From Dyella humicola (lineage in GTDB: Bacteria; Pseudomonadota; Gammaproteobacteria; Xanthomonadales; Rhodanobacteraceae): DNA of 64,000 nt. The notes under the pieces were generated by a model, which searched no databases, was not told the origin of the DNA, and was given only the letters and a program-made list of their open reading frames with translations. Made by a program: the position numbers and the translations under genes. The DNA lies in contig NZ_JAPDPC010000001.1 of NCBI RefSeq assembly GCF_026283945.1, positions 806,001 through 870,000 on the forward strand, given 5' to 3'. Positions 33,580 through 42,790 of the stretch are shown here, one piece after another. Each line of letters begins with the position of its first letter. Within the stretch, counting starts at the first letter, position 1.

Positions 33580-34260
33580 CTACATCAGCGGCATGTCTGC
33601 CTTAAACAGTGCCACCTTTCCCACCTGCCAGGCGACGACATTCGTGAAATGCTCAGCGAGGGCGAACTGCAAGTTCGCCAGTGTGTCGCGTTTGTTTCCG
33701 AAGATGCCCTTGCGGTTATAAAGCCCCATCAGGCGGCGACCGAGCCAGTTATGCTCTGCCTCCTCACCGAGAATCGTCGCGCCATATAGCACCCCACCAG
33801 GCGCGAGGTGAGGGGCAAGCGAGGAAAACACTTTGCGTGCTTTGTCGGTCATGTTCCCCGGCAGACAGTGCAAGAGATAGAACAGTGAAATGGAGTCGAA
33901 CTTCGCACCACCGAGTGCACCATCGGAATGCAAAACGTCCTCACGGATGAGCGTTGGCTGCAAGTGCGATACGCGCGAACCCGCTACCCGTAAGCTGTTG
34001 TCATTGAGATCGAGCAGGGTGACCCTCTGCCCTAGTATGTCCGAGCTGTGAGCCAGGTAATAGCCCGAACCCACGCCCACGTCTAGGTGGTTGGAACTCA
34101 AGTGTTGGCGAAAAAAGGGCAGCAACACGGCATCGGTTGGACACTTCCACGCGTATTGGTTAGAAAGGCCGAGGACCCAGTAGTCATAAATCTTCAATAC
34201 GCAGTCGGAATAGACGGCCGCACCCTTTTCCGAATGGGTGGGTGTAGAAGGCTTGTTCAT
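33580..34260 (-). CDS. Class I SAM-dependent methyltransferase
   Basis: A 226-aa methyltransferase. The SAM-binding motif I is HLDVGVGSGYYL (about residue 60), followed by VTLLDLNDNSLRVAG and the hydrophobic FDSISLFYLLHCLPGNM of motif IV. Related proteins are annotated as small-molecule methyltransferases; the substrate is unknown. The start at 34260 is used because the upstream in-frame start at 34347 overlaps the AraC gene end (34338). It lies downstream of, and in line with, the AraC regulator, 77 bp apart. Confidence 0.75.
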   Translation of the reverse strand: MNKPSTPTHSEKGAAVYSDCVLKIYDYWVLGLSNQYAWKCPTDAVLLPFFRQHLSSNHLDVGVGSGYYLAHSSDILGQRVTLLDLNDNSLRVAGSRVSHLQPTLIREDVLHSDGALGGAKFDSISLFYLLHCLPGNMTDKARKVFSSLAPHLAPGGVLYGATILGEEAEHNWLGRRLMGLYNRKGIFGNKRDTLANLQFALAEHFTNVVAWQVGKVALFKADMPLM

Positions 34261-34337
34261 AAGTAACACCGCTGAGAAATATAGTGAATTTGTCGCGTCA
34301 ATCGGGTTGGAAGTGCAGTTGGAAGCTGTTGCTAAGC

Positions 34338-35252
34338 TCAGTTCCACGTTAGAGGCCGCACGCCATCAGCGCGCACTTTCCCTGGGCTCATGCCACTCAC
34401 CCGCTTAAATAATCGACGAAAAGCCGCTTCGCTGCTGTAACCAAGATCCTGAGCGATGCCAGCCACGGTTTGCTCACGGTTGCGAAGCAATTGCTCCGCT
34501 AGGCCGACGCGCCACTGCGTGACGTACTGGATAGGAGGCAGTTTCATCAGTTGCTTGAAGCGCTCGGCAAAGGACGAACGCGACATGCACGCGAGTGTGG
34601 CCATGGATTGCATGGTCCATACATTGCCTGGATGGTCATGCACTGCCTGCACCACCCGCGCAATGCGCGGGTCAGTCAGAGATGCAAACAATCCTTGCCG
34701 GCTGCTCGCGGTACGCGAGTATTCGCAGATGGCCGCCGTGAATAGCGCATCGGCGAGCTTGTTGAGCAGCACGTTTCGGCCGGCACAGTCGGCATGGGCG
34801 ACCTCTGCCATCGTAGTGGCCAATTGGCGGAAGGTTGCGCTAGCGCCGGCGCCACGAATGACTAGGCATGCGGGTAAGGCCAGATTGAGAGGATGCCGCG
34901 ACGTGCCGGTGAAGCGGAATTCGCCACAGATCAGGCTGGTGTGGTTAGGGTTGTCTTCCATGGTGCTGCTGAGTCGGTGCCGTGGACTATGCGGGAAGAT
35001 CAACAGGTCTCCTGATTCTAGCGTCATCGTCGCGTCGAGCGCATCGCATTCAACCTGGCAACGCCCGCTGCCCACTAGATGAAACAAGCCACACTCGTGA
35101 GGCGGTATCTCGGCAAGCCACGGCCCACGACGATGAAGCTCGGCGACTACATGAACCTGCAGCATTGACCGGTTGAGCAGAGATTCCAACGCAGGCTCTA
35201 GATACCCTTGGCTCGGCCCCGTAGGTAGCGAGGGATTCGGTTCGATGTACAT
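34338..35252 (-). CDS. AraC-family regulator with cupin sensor domain
   Basis: A 304-aa transcription factor. Residues about 15-190 form a cupin domain of the Cupin_6 kind (PHECGLFHLVGSGRCQVE, GDLLIFPHSPRH). The C-terminal hundred residues are two AraC helix-turn-helix units (MATLACMSRSSFAERFKQLM and VAGIAQDLGYSSEAAFRRLFKR). Such regulators often control a nearby oxidoreductase, hydrolase or methyltransferase in response to a small molecule, here perhaps the methyltransferase at 33580. The start at 35252 (MYIEPNPS) is preferred; the frame stays open upstream to 35498 without conserved sequence. Confidence 0.82.
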   Translation of the reverse strand: MYIEPNPSLPTGPSQGYLEPALESLLNRSMLQVHVVAELHRRGPWLAEIPPHECGLFHLVGSGRCQVECDALDATMTLESGDLLIFPHSPRHRLSSTMEDNPNHTSLICGEFRFTGTSRHPLNLALPACLVIRGAGASATFRQLATTMAEVAHADCAGRNVLLNKLADALFTAAICEYSRTASSRQGLFASLTDPRIARVVQAVHDHPGNVWTMQSMATLACMSRSSFAERFKQLMKLPPIQYVTQWRVGLAEQLLRNREQTVAGIAQDLGYSSEAAFRRLFKRVSGMSPGKVRADGVRPLTWN

Positions 35253-35789
35253 GGGCGTATTCCCGGAGGGTGTCTCATGAAGAACCTTGCGGCCGGTCAT
35301 GGCGCTAGGATGACTCGCTCGACCAACACGTAAGGCTCGTCCCTCAGCGATGGCGCCCATGCCAATGTCAATCGACGTATCCCGCATCTCGTAGACAACC
35401 AGATGCTGAACTCTCGAACGGAGAGCTTTGTCATAACCCGATCTTGCCGAACGATTACGCAACTGATGCACTTGATGGTCGAACCGGGCTCGATACATAG
35501 GTTGGCACGACGTCTTCTTCTAGCGCCAACCCTTACCCGACAGAGACGCCCTCGATGCTGAGGCTACGCACCCCAACTGTCGCCGCCACTTTTTTCCTGG
35601 CGAACGTGTATTGGCTTGGCGAGATGCTGTGTACAGCCATGCAACGACCTCATTTGGTCGTTAGGGTAGTTCTCACATATGAGTTTCGGTTATGAAGCTG
35701 TGTTGATCGTGGCAATGGCCATGATGCTGATGGCCCCTGGCTCGCGGCCTTCTCGCCATCGTGGCCATTGCCATCGCAAGCCCTCAGCC
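35253..35789. other. 537-bp gap with no supported gene
   Basis: Between the AraC gene and the alpha/beta hydrolase gene. It contains an 11-bp inverted repeat GGCAATGGCCA/TGGCCATTGCC (35711-35721 and 35762-35772) within low-complexity hydrophobic codons, possibly the residue of a small membrane protein gene. Nothing else can be supported. Confidence 0.35.
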
Positions 35790-36482
35790 TCAGCCAGACA
35801 CGCCCTGAATGGCGTCCTCAACGATGTCCGTTACCAAACTGGCAGCAGTGACGCTCGGCAGATGGTCAACTGGGAATGCCCGCGCATGCGCGTTCATTCG
35901 CTGCGCCATAAAACGCTGTGTCTCTTCCGGAATCATATGGTCCTGCTGCGCGATCAGGAACCAAGACGGAACACTTTTCCAGAGCGGCGTTCCAACTGGC
36001 ACCACGATGCATGCAGGAGAGATCGGGCGCTGCACCGCGGCCAGGTGTGTTTGCTCAGCAGCCGTTGCATGCTGAGCAAATGCAGTTTTGAACGCACTCG
36101 CTGGCAGCCGAATCAGGCCATCGTCGGAAGGGGCAAGCTCGGGTGCCTCCCCGCCATGGCCAAACCGATTGAAGATTTCCGCCACGGTCTCCCCCTCGTC
36201 AGGAGCCAGGCCCGCCACGAAGACCAGGCCCTTTACCTTCTTGCTCTGAGTCGATTGGATCACGGCGCCTGCGTATGCGTGGCCTACCAACACCACCGTC
36301 CCATCGATTCCGTCCAATGCCTTGTCCACCGCTGCGACGTCATCGGGTAGGGACGTAAATGGCAACGACACGGTAACCGTTTTGATGGACTTGGCTCTGA
36401 GCAAAGAAACCACTTTGGACCAGCTTGACTCGTCAGCCCATGCGCCGTGGGCAAATACTACGGTTACTGCTTTTGCATTCAT
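35790..36482 (-). CDS. Alpha/beta hydrolase-like protein with Ala at the nucleophile position, copy 1
   Basis: A 230-aa alpha/beta hydrolase fold protein. The oxyanion loop is FAHGAW, and possible acid and base are in QQDHMIP and DHLPSVT. The nucleophile elbow, normally GxSxG, reads VGHAYAGAVI, with Ala where the Ser should be. The same change is in the paralogue at 46640, to which it is similar throughout (APDEGETVA, ISP-C, PVG-PLWK-VPSW). Either both are non-hydrolytic or they use another residue. The start at 36482 (MNAKAVTVV) matches the paralogue. No 31-bp dyad was found upstream of it. Confidence 0.8.
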   Translation of the reverse strand: MNAKAVTVVFAHGAWADESSWSKVVSLLRAKSIKTVTVSLPFTSLPDDVAAVDKALDGIDGTVVLVGHAYAGAVIQSTQSKKVKGLVFVAGLAPDEGETVAEIFNRFGHGGEAPELAPSDDGLIRLPASAFKTAFAQHATAAEQTHLAAVQRPISPACIVVPVGTPLWKSVPSWFLIAQQDHMIPEETQRFMAQRMNAHARAFPVDHLPSVTAASLVTDIVEDAIQGVSG

Positions 36483-36929
36483 TCCGTAAGCTCCTTCACT
36501 TGCATTGGGGATCACAACTAGGGGTATCGCGAAAGCACGCCCAATCAGACAATCGCCTCGTAAGGGCCTGGGTGATCGGGATTGCGACTAGATTTGGCTG
36601 CAGGATCTACCGCGCCGCGTGGGTCTAGCGTGTAGGTAAGTGCAGATGCGCAGCCATCGCGACCGGGAGAGAGTGCCGGCGATCTGTGGGCGTTTCGGAT
36701 ACGTAGTCAGAATACGCCGCGCAAGAAGCTTCAACGCCGGTGCACGTCTAACGTGCAGCAGTCGATTCTCCGGGCTTTCGGCACGCAGAGACCAGCACGA
36801 ATCAGTCAGATAGAAGTCCATTTTCAAAGCTTGGACTAGACGCAAGCCTTGATTCCCACCCGAAAGGGTGAAGAGTAGATCTGAAACTTCAGAGTAAGAT
36901 TGCGACTCGCGAAGTAAGCAGTACTGGTC
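36483..36929. other. 447-bp gap with no supported gene
   Basis: Between the hydrolase and the CGNR regulator, both on the minus strand. Only short frames without conserved features are present, and I see no clear promoter or repeat. Confidence 0.35.
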
Positions 36930-37568
36930 TTAACCGACTTTGGTCTGTCGTTCTCGATGAGCGGCCTGCTTGGCGCGGTTGCCACATACGGCCATGCTGC
37001 ACCAGCGCCGGGTGCGCCGACGTGTGCGATCAACGAACAACAAAGTGCAGGATTGTCCCTGGCATGCTTTGACGTCAGTAAAGTCTTCGGAAGCAACGAG
37101 TTCGGCGAAGGACTCCGCAATGGGAATAAGCAGAGACTCTGGGGAGCGCCATCTCCGCGTTGTCTCCAAATCGACACCCGCAACCACTTTGCCGGAATCC
37201 GGATCCCGACGCTCGACGAGTTCCTTGAAGGCTTCGTCACGGGCCAGAATCCGATTTATAGGCGCAAGATCTCCGACGACGGACTTCCCTAGCGGTTTGC
37301 CTTTGTTCTTCTGGACGAAGCCGCGGAACCATTCACGCAGCGCCCGAGCTTGATTTGCAACGGCGTCCAGCTCCCCGGGCCCTGACGCGGACTCAAAGGA
37401 GTCCAGTACTTTGACAGGGACCAGGTCGGCAGTCCTCAACCAGTCGATAAGCCCCTCGCCGTCCTCAATCCATTCGACGCGCGTGTCCACTGGAGTCGAC
37501 ACCGAGTTCAGGAAATCGAGGCCGATGTCGTCGGCGATAAAAATGGGGGGCATCTCAACTTTGGCCAT
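36930..37568 (-). CDS. CGNR zinc-finger (ABATE-domain) regulator, copy 1
   Basis: A 212-aa protein with the ABATE domain in the first two thirds (FIADDIGLDFLNSVSTPVDT, then LVPVKVLDSF) and a C-terminal CGNR zinc finger: CQGQSCTLLFVDRTRRRTRR followed by WCSMAVCGNRAKQAAHR. These proteins are regarded as stress-related transcription regulators with a treble-clef finger. A close paralogue is at 51438. A 31-bp dyad lies 45 bp upstream of its start, shared with the divergent channel gene, and the other copy also has one, which makes this family a candidate for the DNA-binding protein. The start at 37568 follows gcatctc; the in-frame start at 37646 would run through the dyad. Confidence 0.82.
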   Translation of the reverse strand: MAKVEMPPIFIADDIGLDFLNSVSTPVDTRVEWIEDGEGLIDWLRTADLVPVKVLDSFESASGPGELDAVANQARALREWFRGFVQKNKGKPLGKSVVGDLAPINRILARDEAFKELVERRDPDSGKVVAGVDLETTRRWRSPESLLIPIAESFAELVASEDFTDVKACQGQSCTLLFVDRTRRRTRRWCSMAVCGNRAKQAAHRERQTKVG

Positions 37569-37612
37569 GACCGCTCCTGGGTGAAGGCCCGCGGGCTTCG
37601 ATGTCAGCCCAC

Positions 37613-37643
37613 GTAACCCTCTGATAAGCGATTGACAAGTTAC
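37613..37643. promoter_or_regulatory. 31-bp dyad operator, site A
   Basis: GTAAC-N21-GTTAC, between the divergent CGNR gene (start 37568) and TMEM175-like gene (start 37739). The right half reads TTGACAAGTTAC, so it overlaps a -35-like TTGACA. It is one of seven sites with identical spacing in this cluster. Confidence 0.7.
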
Positions 37644-37738
37644 CACAAATGGGCAAGTCTCACAATTATCTGGATGGAGCCTCAGGGCAGATTCGCCAGG
37701 GAAGCCATTCGCGCCAGTTCGCCGAAACGAGGTGGGCT

Positions 37739-38359
37739 ATGGAAGAACGCAAGCGTGGGTCGGAGCGTGTCGTCGCGTTCGCGGACGGCGTCTTCGCGAT
37801 TCTCATCACACTGCTCGTTCTTGACCTTCATGCACCGCATCTAGGCACCCTGCAGTCTCTTTGGGCGCTCTGGCCGTCATTCGTCGGCTATGGAGTCAGT
37901 TACCTGTTCCTCGCCATTGTCTGGATAAATCATCATCACTTGCTGAGACTTGCGCCCGCCGCCACACCCCAACTGATTTGGTCGAACTTCGGGCACCTGT
38001 TCAGCGTCTCGTTAGTCCCCTTTACCACTTCGTGGATCGCGAACACGCACCTGGCTCCGATCCCGATGGCGGCTTACGCGCTCGTCTTTGTTCTGGTCAA
38101 TGTGACCTATTTAATGCTGTGCATGGAGGTCGTCGATCGGCAGCACGCTGAAAACGTGCCTTATCCGGCTCGTCGTTCGATGCGCAGGCGCTCGCTGCTG
38201 ACGCTAGGGGCTTTCATAAGCGCGTCCATCGTGGCTCTCGTGTACCCGATAGGTTCGTTGGCGATCGTTTGCGCTTGTCTGATTCTGTACCTGAGGCCCG
38301 AGGCGCCCAGTAAGGAGTCGATCGAAGACCCAAAAGAAAAGCCCGCCAGTTCGAAGTAG
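37739..38359 (+). CDS. TMEM175-like (DUF1211) membrane protein
   Basis: A 206-aa membrane protein with about six hydrophobic helices. The family signature RxxAFxDGVFAI appears as VVAFADGVFAILITLLVLDL near residue 15. Bacterial TMEM175 proteins are potassium-permeable channels in the inner membrane. It is divergent from the CGNR regulator and shares site A with it, so the two are probably co-regulated. The ATG at 37739 (MEERKRG) precedes the signature by the usual distance; an upstream in-frame start at 37649 is less likely. A charged tail ends the protein. Confidence 0.82.
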   Translation: MEERKRGSERVVAFADGVFAILITLLVLDLHAPHLGTLQSLWALWPSFVGYGVSYLFLAIVWINHHHLLRLAPAATPQLIWSNFGHLFSVSLVPFTTSWIANTHLAPIPMAAYALVFVLVNVTYLMLCMEVVDRQHAENVPYPARRSMRRRSLLTLGAFISASIVALVYPIGSLAIVCACLILYLRPEAPSKESIEDPKEKPASSK

Positions 38360-38577
38360 TACGTAGTTTCTAGTGGAAGTGGGTCAGGCCAGCGGTGTCT
38401 CTGTACGCCATAGAAGCCATGGGGTGGAGGTCTGACGGCCTTAAGGATCCTTCGTAGTGTGTCCTGGCGCCGCATTGGTGCCTGGTTGCTGTGGCAACGC
38501 CCTCTTAGCCCGATTCGAAGCATTGATCGCTCGCGCACGTTCGCAACGGCGGCCTCGGGGTCACCTGCAGGCCACGG

Positions 38578-40305
38578 TCACAGATCGAGCTCCACGTCGC
38601 CTAAGGGCGTCGCGCAGCATAGAAGTACCTGACCTTCTGGCGGCAATTCCAAAGGTGTTGGCTCATACGCCACACTTCCCTGCAACAGCGGGGTGATGCA
38701 GTTATGGCAGACGCCGGTCCGGCAGCTCCATCTCACTGGTACATCGCACGCCTCGGCGAGCTCAAGCAGTGAGCCATAGTTCGTGCCCCAGTGAACCGAT
38801 AGCCTGCTCCGCGAGAACGCGACTTCAGGCCCTGAGGCCGCGGCGTCCGCTGGCAGGTGTGGCTTTACCGCCGGCTTGGGCACAACGCCAGGCGCTAGAC
38901 TCGCCTCCGCGCCAAACGCCTCAGTCCGAATGTCGGCATACACAACGCCCTGCGCAAGCAATGCTGTACGGAGTTCATCCATGAAGCCCTGGGGACCACA
39001 TAGATAGAACACTGCCTCTGTGACGGGGACGCCCAGTGCAATCATGGCCGGCACGTCAATTCGCCCAACCGCCTCCATTCGCTGATCTTGGACATCCGAG
39101 GGCGATGGTCGGCTGAAGAACATCAAACGCTTTGAATTGGGGATGGATGCAAGGAGTGCTCTCGTTTCATCGAGGAACGGGCAATGCGAACCATCACGCG
39201 CACTATGCACCCACCACAAATGAGGGCGGTCTCCGTTTAGAGAGGCGATCTGCGTGAGCATGCCAAGGAGCGGCGTAATTCCAATACCGGCGCTTATCAA
39301 TACAACCGGTCGAAGCGTGGATCGGTAGAGAAAGGAACCGCGAGGTGAGCTCACTTTCAAGGTTCCTCCGACACACAAGTGCTCGTGGAGGAACTCGCTA
39401 ACGCCACCGGATATTCGCTTGATCGCGATTCTGAATTCACCGGCCCGTTGCCCGCAAAGTGAATAGGACCTCACAGATGGCGGCATATCCGGCGAAGTTT
39501 TGACGCGAATCGCCACATGCTGCCCACCGACAGGCATCGGCAGTGGATCTCCTTCACTGGCTACTAAGGTGAATGCGCACACGTCCTCCGTAACCTGATC
39601 GCGCCGAACGACCGTAAGGTCACGGTACCCTTGCCAGAGCAAGGCCGGCGACCAGTTGTTGTTTTGCTCGTCCAGGTAGGTCTGAAATGAACCTCGCCAT
39701 CCGTCACTGAGAGCACGTATCCCTATCGCTCTCTCGAGGTCAGTCTCCTTTCTCCCTGGCTTGTAGAGGAGAGTGTCGATCGCTGCAACGCTCATGCTGT
39801 TGCGATCTCGCTCGACCAGGGAGATGGTGTCACCGGATCCAATATCCCCCTCGCGTAACACGCGCATATAAAACCCAGGACGGCGATGATCCACCATGAG
39901 GGATGGCAGATCCTTCTGCTCCATCCGTATACCGAGCTTGTAACAGGTCACCCGCGGTTGCGTCACCTCAAATAGTGCTGAGCCGATTTGGTACCTATCC
40001 CCGATCCAAACATCCTCATCGGCCAGGCCGGTGACAGTGAGATTCTCGCCGAAATTTCCAGGCTTAAGATCATGCCTATCGAGAAAATTGCTCCAGTACT
40101 CGTAGGCTTCCCATTGGTAAACCAGAACTGCACGATGTTCACCGCCATGGCCTTGGAGATCAGCCTGCTCATCCCCTGCAAGGTTTAACCGCCTGGCGAG
40201 CACGCGATCAATCACCGGATATTTCCAGATAGCGGATTTGATGCGCTTCCCTTGCCAGGAAAGCTCCTGGCTGCGGCCAACATTTACAGAAAGCAGGACG
40301 TTCAT
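38578..40305 (-). CDS. MOSC domain fused to FAD/NAD reductase and 2Fe-2S ferredoxin
   Basis: A 575-aa multidomain protein. Residues about 1-165 are a MOSC domain (YiiM-like, with GDEQADLQGHGGEHRAVLVY and VTCYKLGIRM), followed by a 3-alpha segment to about 215. A ferredoxin-reductase FAD domain (RSYSLCG, about 285) and an NAD domain (LISAGIGITPLLGML, about 335; YLCGPQGFM) come next. A C-terminal plant-type 2Fe-2S domain closes it (CRTGVCHNC with the last Cys in LLCCA). MOSC domains bind sulfur or molybdenum cofactor, so it could pass electrons to a reductive sulfur or N-hydroxyl reaction. It follows egtD by 23 bp and likely belongs to that operon. Confidence 0.85.
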   Translation of the reverse strand: MNVLLSVNVGRSQELSWQGKRIKSAIWKYPVIDRVLARRLNLAGDEQADLQGHGGEHRAVLVYQWEAYEYWSNFLDRHDLKPGNFGENLTVTGLADEDVWIGDRYQIGSALFEVTQPRVTCYKLGIRMEQKDLPSLMVDHRRPGFYMRVLREGDIGSGDTISLVERDRNSMSVAAIDTLLYKPGRKETDLERAIGIRALSDGWRGSFQTYLDEQNNNWSPALLWQGYRDLTVVRRDQVTEDVCAFTLVASEGDPLPMPVGGQHVAIRVKTSPDMPPSVRSYSLCGQRAGEFRIAIKRISGGVSEFLHEHLCVGGTLKVSSPRGSFLYRSTLRPVVLISAGIGITPLLGMLTQIASLNGDRPHLWWVHSARDGSHCPFLDETRALLASIPNSKRLMFFSRPSPSDVQDQRMEAVGRIDVPAMIALGVPVTEAVFYLCGPQGFMDELRTALLAQGVVYADIRTEAFGAEASLAPGVVPKPAVKPHLPADAAASGPEVAFSRSRLSVHWGTNYGSLLELAEACDVPVRWSCRTGVCHNCITPLLQGSVAYEPTPLELPPEGQVLLCCATPLGDVELDL

Positions 40306-40328
40306 CTCACATTCCCCTGGACCTAGGC

Positions 40329-41312
40329 TCAGGTAGAAGACTGATCATGCGACGTGCTTCGTGCCAAGAATACGGAAAATAGTCCGGCCCGGTCGGTCCA
40401 TTCCCGAATAGGCTCCCAGTGTCCTCCGCGAAGCACAAGGCTGGCCGTTCGATTGTCGTACTTGTGACTATTTTCTGTGTGAATGCTCTCGCCGCTAGCC
40501 ATGCGGAAGCGTTGCCCGGCCACGTCAAAAGCGAGATCCCGCTTTGCAATCAGATGCATCTCAACTCGCGATCTCTCGGAGTTCCAGATCGCCTTGTGCT
40601 GGAACGCATCTATGGGGACCGTGCCACTGAGTTCGCGGTTGATTCGCTCAAGCAAATTAATGTTGAATCGTGCCGTGATGCCCTGTGTGTCGTTGTAAGC
40701 AGGGATAAGCGTTCGTTTGCTCTTTACACGGTCTATGCCTATCAGTAGGTACGCACCTCGGCCGAGTGTCTGCGTCATCAACCGCAATACATCAATGGCA
40801 TCGGGAATATCCATATTCCCGATGGTAGAGCCAGGAAAGAAGCCAAGACACGGCCCCCTTACCCCGTTGGGCAGCGTGACGGGGAAAGCGAAGTCCGCCT
40901 CCAAGGGCGACATCGCCACGTCTTCAAATTGCCTCTCTAAGGCAGTCACTGACTCCTTCAAGAATGCACCCGATATGTCAATCGGCACGTAGTTCTTGGG
41001 CTTCGTTGCGGCCAACACCAATGGGGTCTTGGTCGATGAGCCCGATCCGTACTCGACCAACGTCTGAATTGGTCCAGTCACCTTGGCGATCTGCTTGGCG
41101 TAGTCAGTGAGGATTTCTGTCTCAGCACGAGTGGGGTAGTACTCGGGCAGCTGCGTGATCAATTCGAAGAGTTCCGAGCCCTGGTGGTCATAAAACCAAC
41201 GAGGTTCAATCGCCTTCTTGGCCTTCGCCAATCCGGCCAGAACCCCTGCCCGGAAGCCTGGGTCGACATACCAGGTCTTCTTCTCGATCGATAGGGCGGA
41301 GCCTAACGTCAT
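40329..41312 (-). CDS. egtD: L-histidine N-alpha-methyltransferase EgtD
   Basis: A 327-aa SAM-dependent enzyme that trimethylates histidine to hercynine, the first step of ergothioneine synthesis. The family blocks are clear: RWFYDHQGSELFELITQLPE, YYPTRAE, LVEYGSGSSTKT as SAM motif, FFPGSTIGN and the late NSHKYD segment. The start at 41312 overlaps the egtB stop by 4 bp, so translation is coupled. The in-frame start at 41348 lies inside egtB. Confidence 0.93.
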   Translation of the reverse strand: MTLGSALSIEKKTWYVDPGFRAGVLAGLAKAKKAIEPRWFYDHQGSELFELITQLPEYYPTRAETEILTDYAKQIAKVTGPIQTLVEYGSGSSTKTPLVLAATKPKNYVPIDISGAFLKESVTALERQFEDVAMSPLEADFAFPVTLPNGVRGPCLGFFPGSTIGNMDIPDAIDVLRLMTQTLGRGAYLLIGIDRVKSKRTLIPAYNDTQGITARFNINLLERINRELSGTVPIDAFQHKAIWNSERSRVEMHLIAKRDLAFDVAGQRFRMASGESIHTENSHKYDNRTASLVLRGGHWEPIREWTDRAGLFSVFLARSTSHDQSST

Positions 41313-42586
41313 ACATTCCTCGCTAGTCGAACGCCCGAAAACATCCAACGCTGGTGTGGGTAGAAAAAGTTGCGATAGGTTGATCTGACATGCCCGCGGG
41401 GCGTGGCACAGGATCCGCCGCGGAGAACAAACTGGCCTGACATGAATTTCCCGTTGTATTCGCCTACCGTTCCCGCTTTTGGCTCAAATCCGGGGTAGGG
41501 AAGGAATGCAGAGGACGTCCATTCCCATACATCTCCAAACATCTGCCGTAGACCAAAACCGCCGGAGTCAGGCACAGGAGTGGCAATAGGGTTAGGCATC
41601 TCGAGGAACGTTCCAAGCGATGCGTCTTTGCCCTGTGCCGCTACCTCCCACTCGGCTTCCGTAGGCAGGCGAGCGTTTGACCAACGCGCATAGGCGTCTG
41701 CCTCGAAATAGCTGACGTGACAAACTGGCGCTTCAAGGTTCACAAGTGACCAACCACGAAGGGTCAGCTGATACCAACGATCATCGATCTCCTTCCAGTA
41801 GAGCGGCGCATCTATTCGATTGCTCCTGACCCAGGACCAGCCGTCCGACAACCAAAGGTCAGCGCGTCTGTAGCCACCTTCCGACATGAAGTTGAGCCAC
41901 TCCCGATTGGTCACCAGTCGATCAGCTAGCGCATGGCCAGCCAACCAAGTGGTGTGTTCGGGCTGCTCACAATCAAATGCGAACTCACTTGCCCCTGCGC
42001 CAATTTCCCACGGCCCCTGCGGGCCCTCTATCCATTGGATCGGCGCCACCTTGGCTGGCTTATCGGGCGCTACAGGCGCCCAAATTCCCTCCTGAAGCGG
42101 GCTTTCGTGAATCAAATGTTGAAGATCCATCAAGATCAATTCTTGATGTTGCTCCTCGTGGTGGCATCCGAGCTCGACGAGCGTGCGGCCCTCTGCGTCG
42201 AGCCTAGGAAGTAGCTCCAACAAGGCTGCATTGATGCGTTGGCGATAGCTTAGGACTCTGTCCAGCGTCGGTCGGACCAAAAGCCCCCGCGAGGCCCGCC
42301 CCAGACGTTCTCCTTCACCCTCGTAGTAGCTATTGAAGAGATAGCGGAAGCGATGATCGAAAAGCTGAAAATGCGCTTGCCGATCCCGCAACACGAATGT
42401 TTCGAAAAACCATGAGGTGTGGGCTAGGTGCCATTTCGCGGGCGAAGCGTCAGGCATCGATTGCACGGTTGCCTCTGCATCGCTCAGGCCGTTACACAGG
42501 GTCTCGGTCAACTGCCGAACCGCCCGCAGTCGACTTTCCAGGGCATCACCTGGTTCTTCGCCAAGATGCCACTTAATCGCGGTCAC
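41309..42586 (-). CDS. egtB: Ergothioneine biosynthesis sulfoxide synthase EgtB
   Basis: A 425-aa non-heme iron enzyme that joins hercynine and a thiol (cysteine or gamma-glutamylcysteine) through an oxygen-dependent C-S bond. The N-terminal DinB-like domain has the iron ligands in LAHTSWFFETFVL and HHEEQHQELILMD. The C-terminal formylglycine-enzyme-like domain ends with FVLRGGSCATPRGH and FFYPHQRWMFSGVRLAR. It is first of a three-gene operon with egtD and the MOSC reductase. No egtA, egtC or C-S lyase egtE is adjacent, so the thiol donor may be free cysteine and the lyase is supplied elsewhere. Site B of the 31-bp dyad lies 117 bp upstream. Confidence 0.93.
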   Translation of the reverse strand: MTAIKWHLGEEPGDALESRLRAVRQLTETLCNGLSDAEATVQSMPDASPAKWHLAHTSWFFETFVLRDRQAHFQLFDHRFRYLFNSYYEGEGERLGRASRGLLVRPTLDRVLSYRQRINAALLELLPRLDAEGRTLVELGCHHEEQHQELILMDLQHLIHESPLQEGIWAPVAPDKPAKVAPIQWIEGPQGPWEIGAGASEFAFDCEQPEHTTWLAGHALADRLVTNREWLNFMSEGGYRRADLWLSDGWSWVRSNRIDAPLYWKEIDDRWYQLTLRGWSLVNLEAPVCHVSYFEADAYARWSNARLPTEAEWEVAAQGKDASLGTFLEMPNPIATPVPDSGGFGLRQMFGDVWEWTSSAFLPYPGFEPKAGTVGEYNGKFMSGQFVLRGGSCATPRGHVRSTYRNFFYPHQRWMFSGVRLARNV

Positions 42587-42702
42587 GTGTCTTCAATTCC
42601 TACGTACTGATCAAAAACGCCTGCGGTCGCAGACATGGGGCACTGGCTGTGGACCGATAGATCCAGAAGCAGGGGCTAGTGTGTCATCACATCCTCGTAA
42701 GA

Positions 42703-42733
42703 GTAACCCCTACGAATGGTGTTGACAAGTTAC
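42703..42733. promoter_or_regulatory. 31-bp dyad operator, site B, with promoter
   Basis: GTAAC-N21-GTTAC between divergent egtB (start 42586) and the histidine kinase gene (start 42791). Its right half contains TTGACA at 42722-42727, followed after exactly 17 bases by TAAAAA, a fair promoter for the kinase gene. Binding here would cover the -35 box. Confidence 0.72.
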
Positions 42734-42790
42734 GCTGGGAAGACTAAAAAGTGTCGCGGTCTAGAGGCATCCACTCGATAGGGTGAGTAC

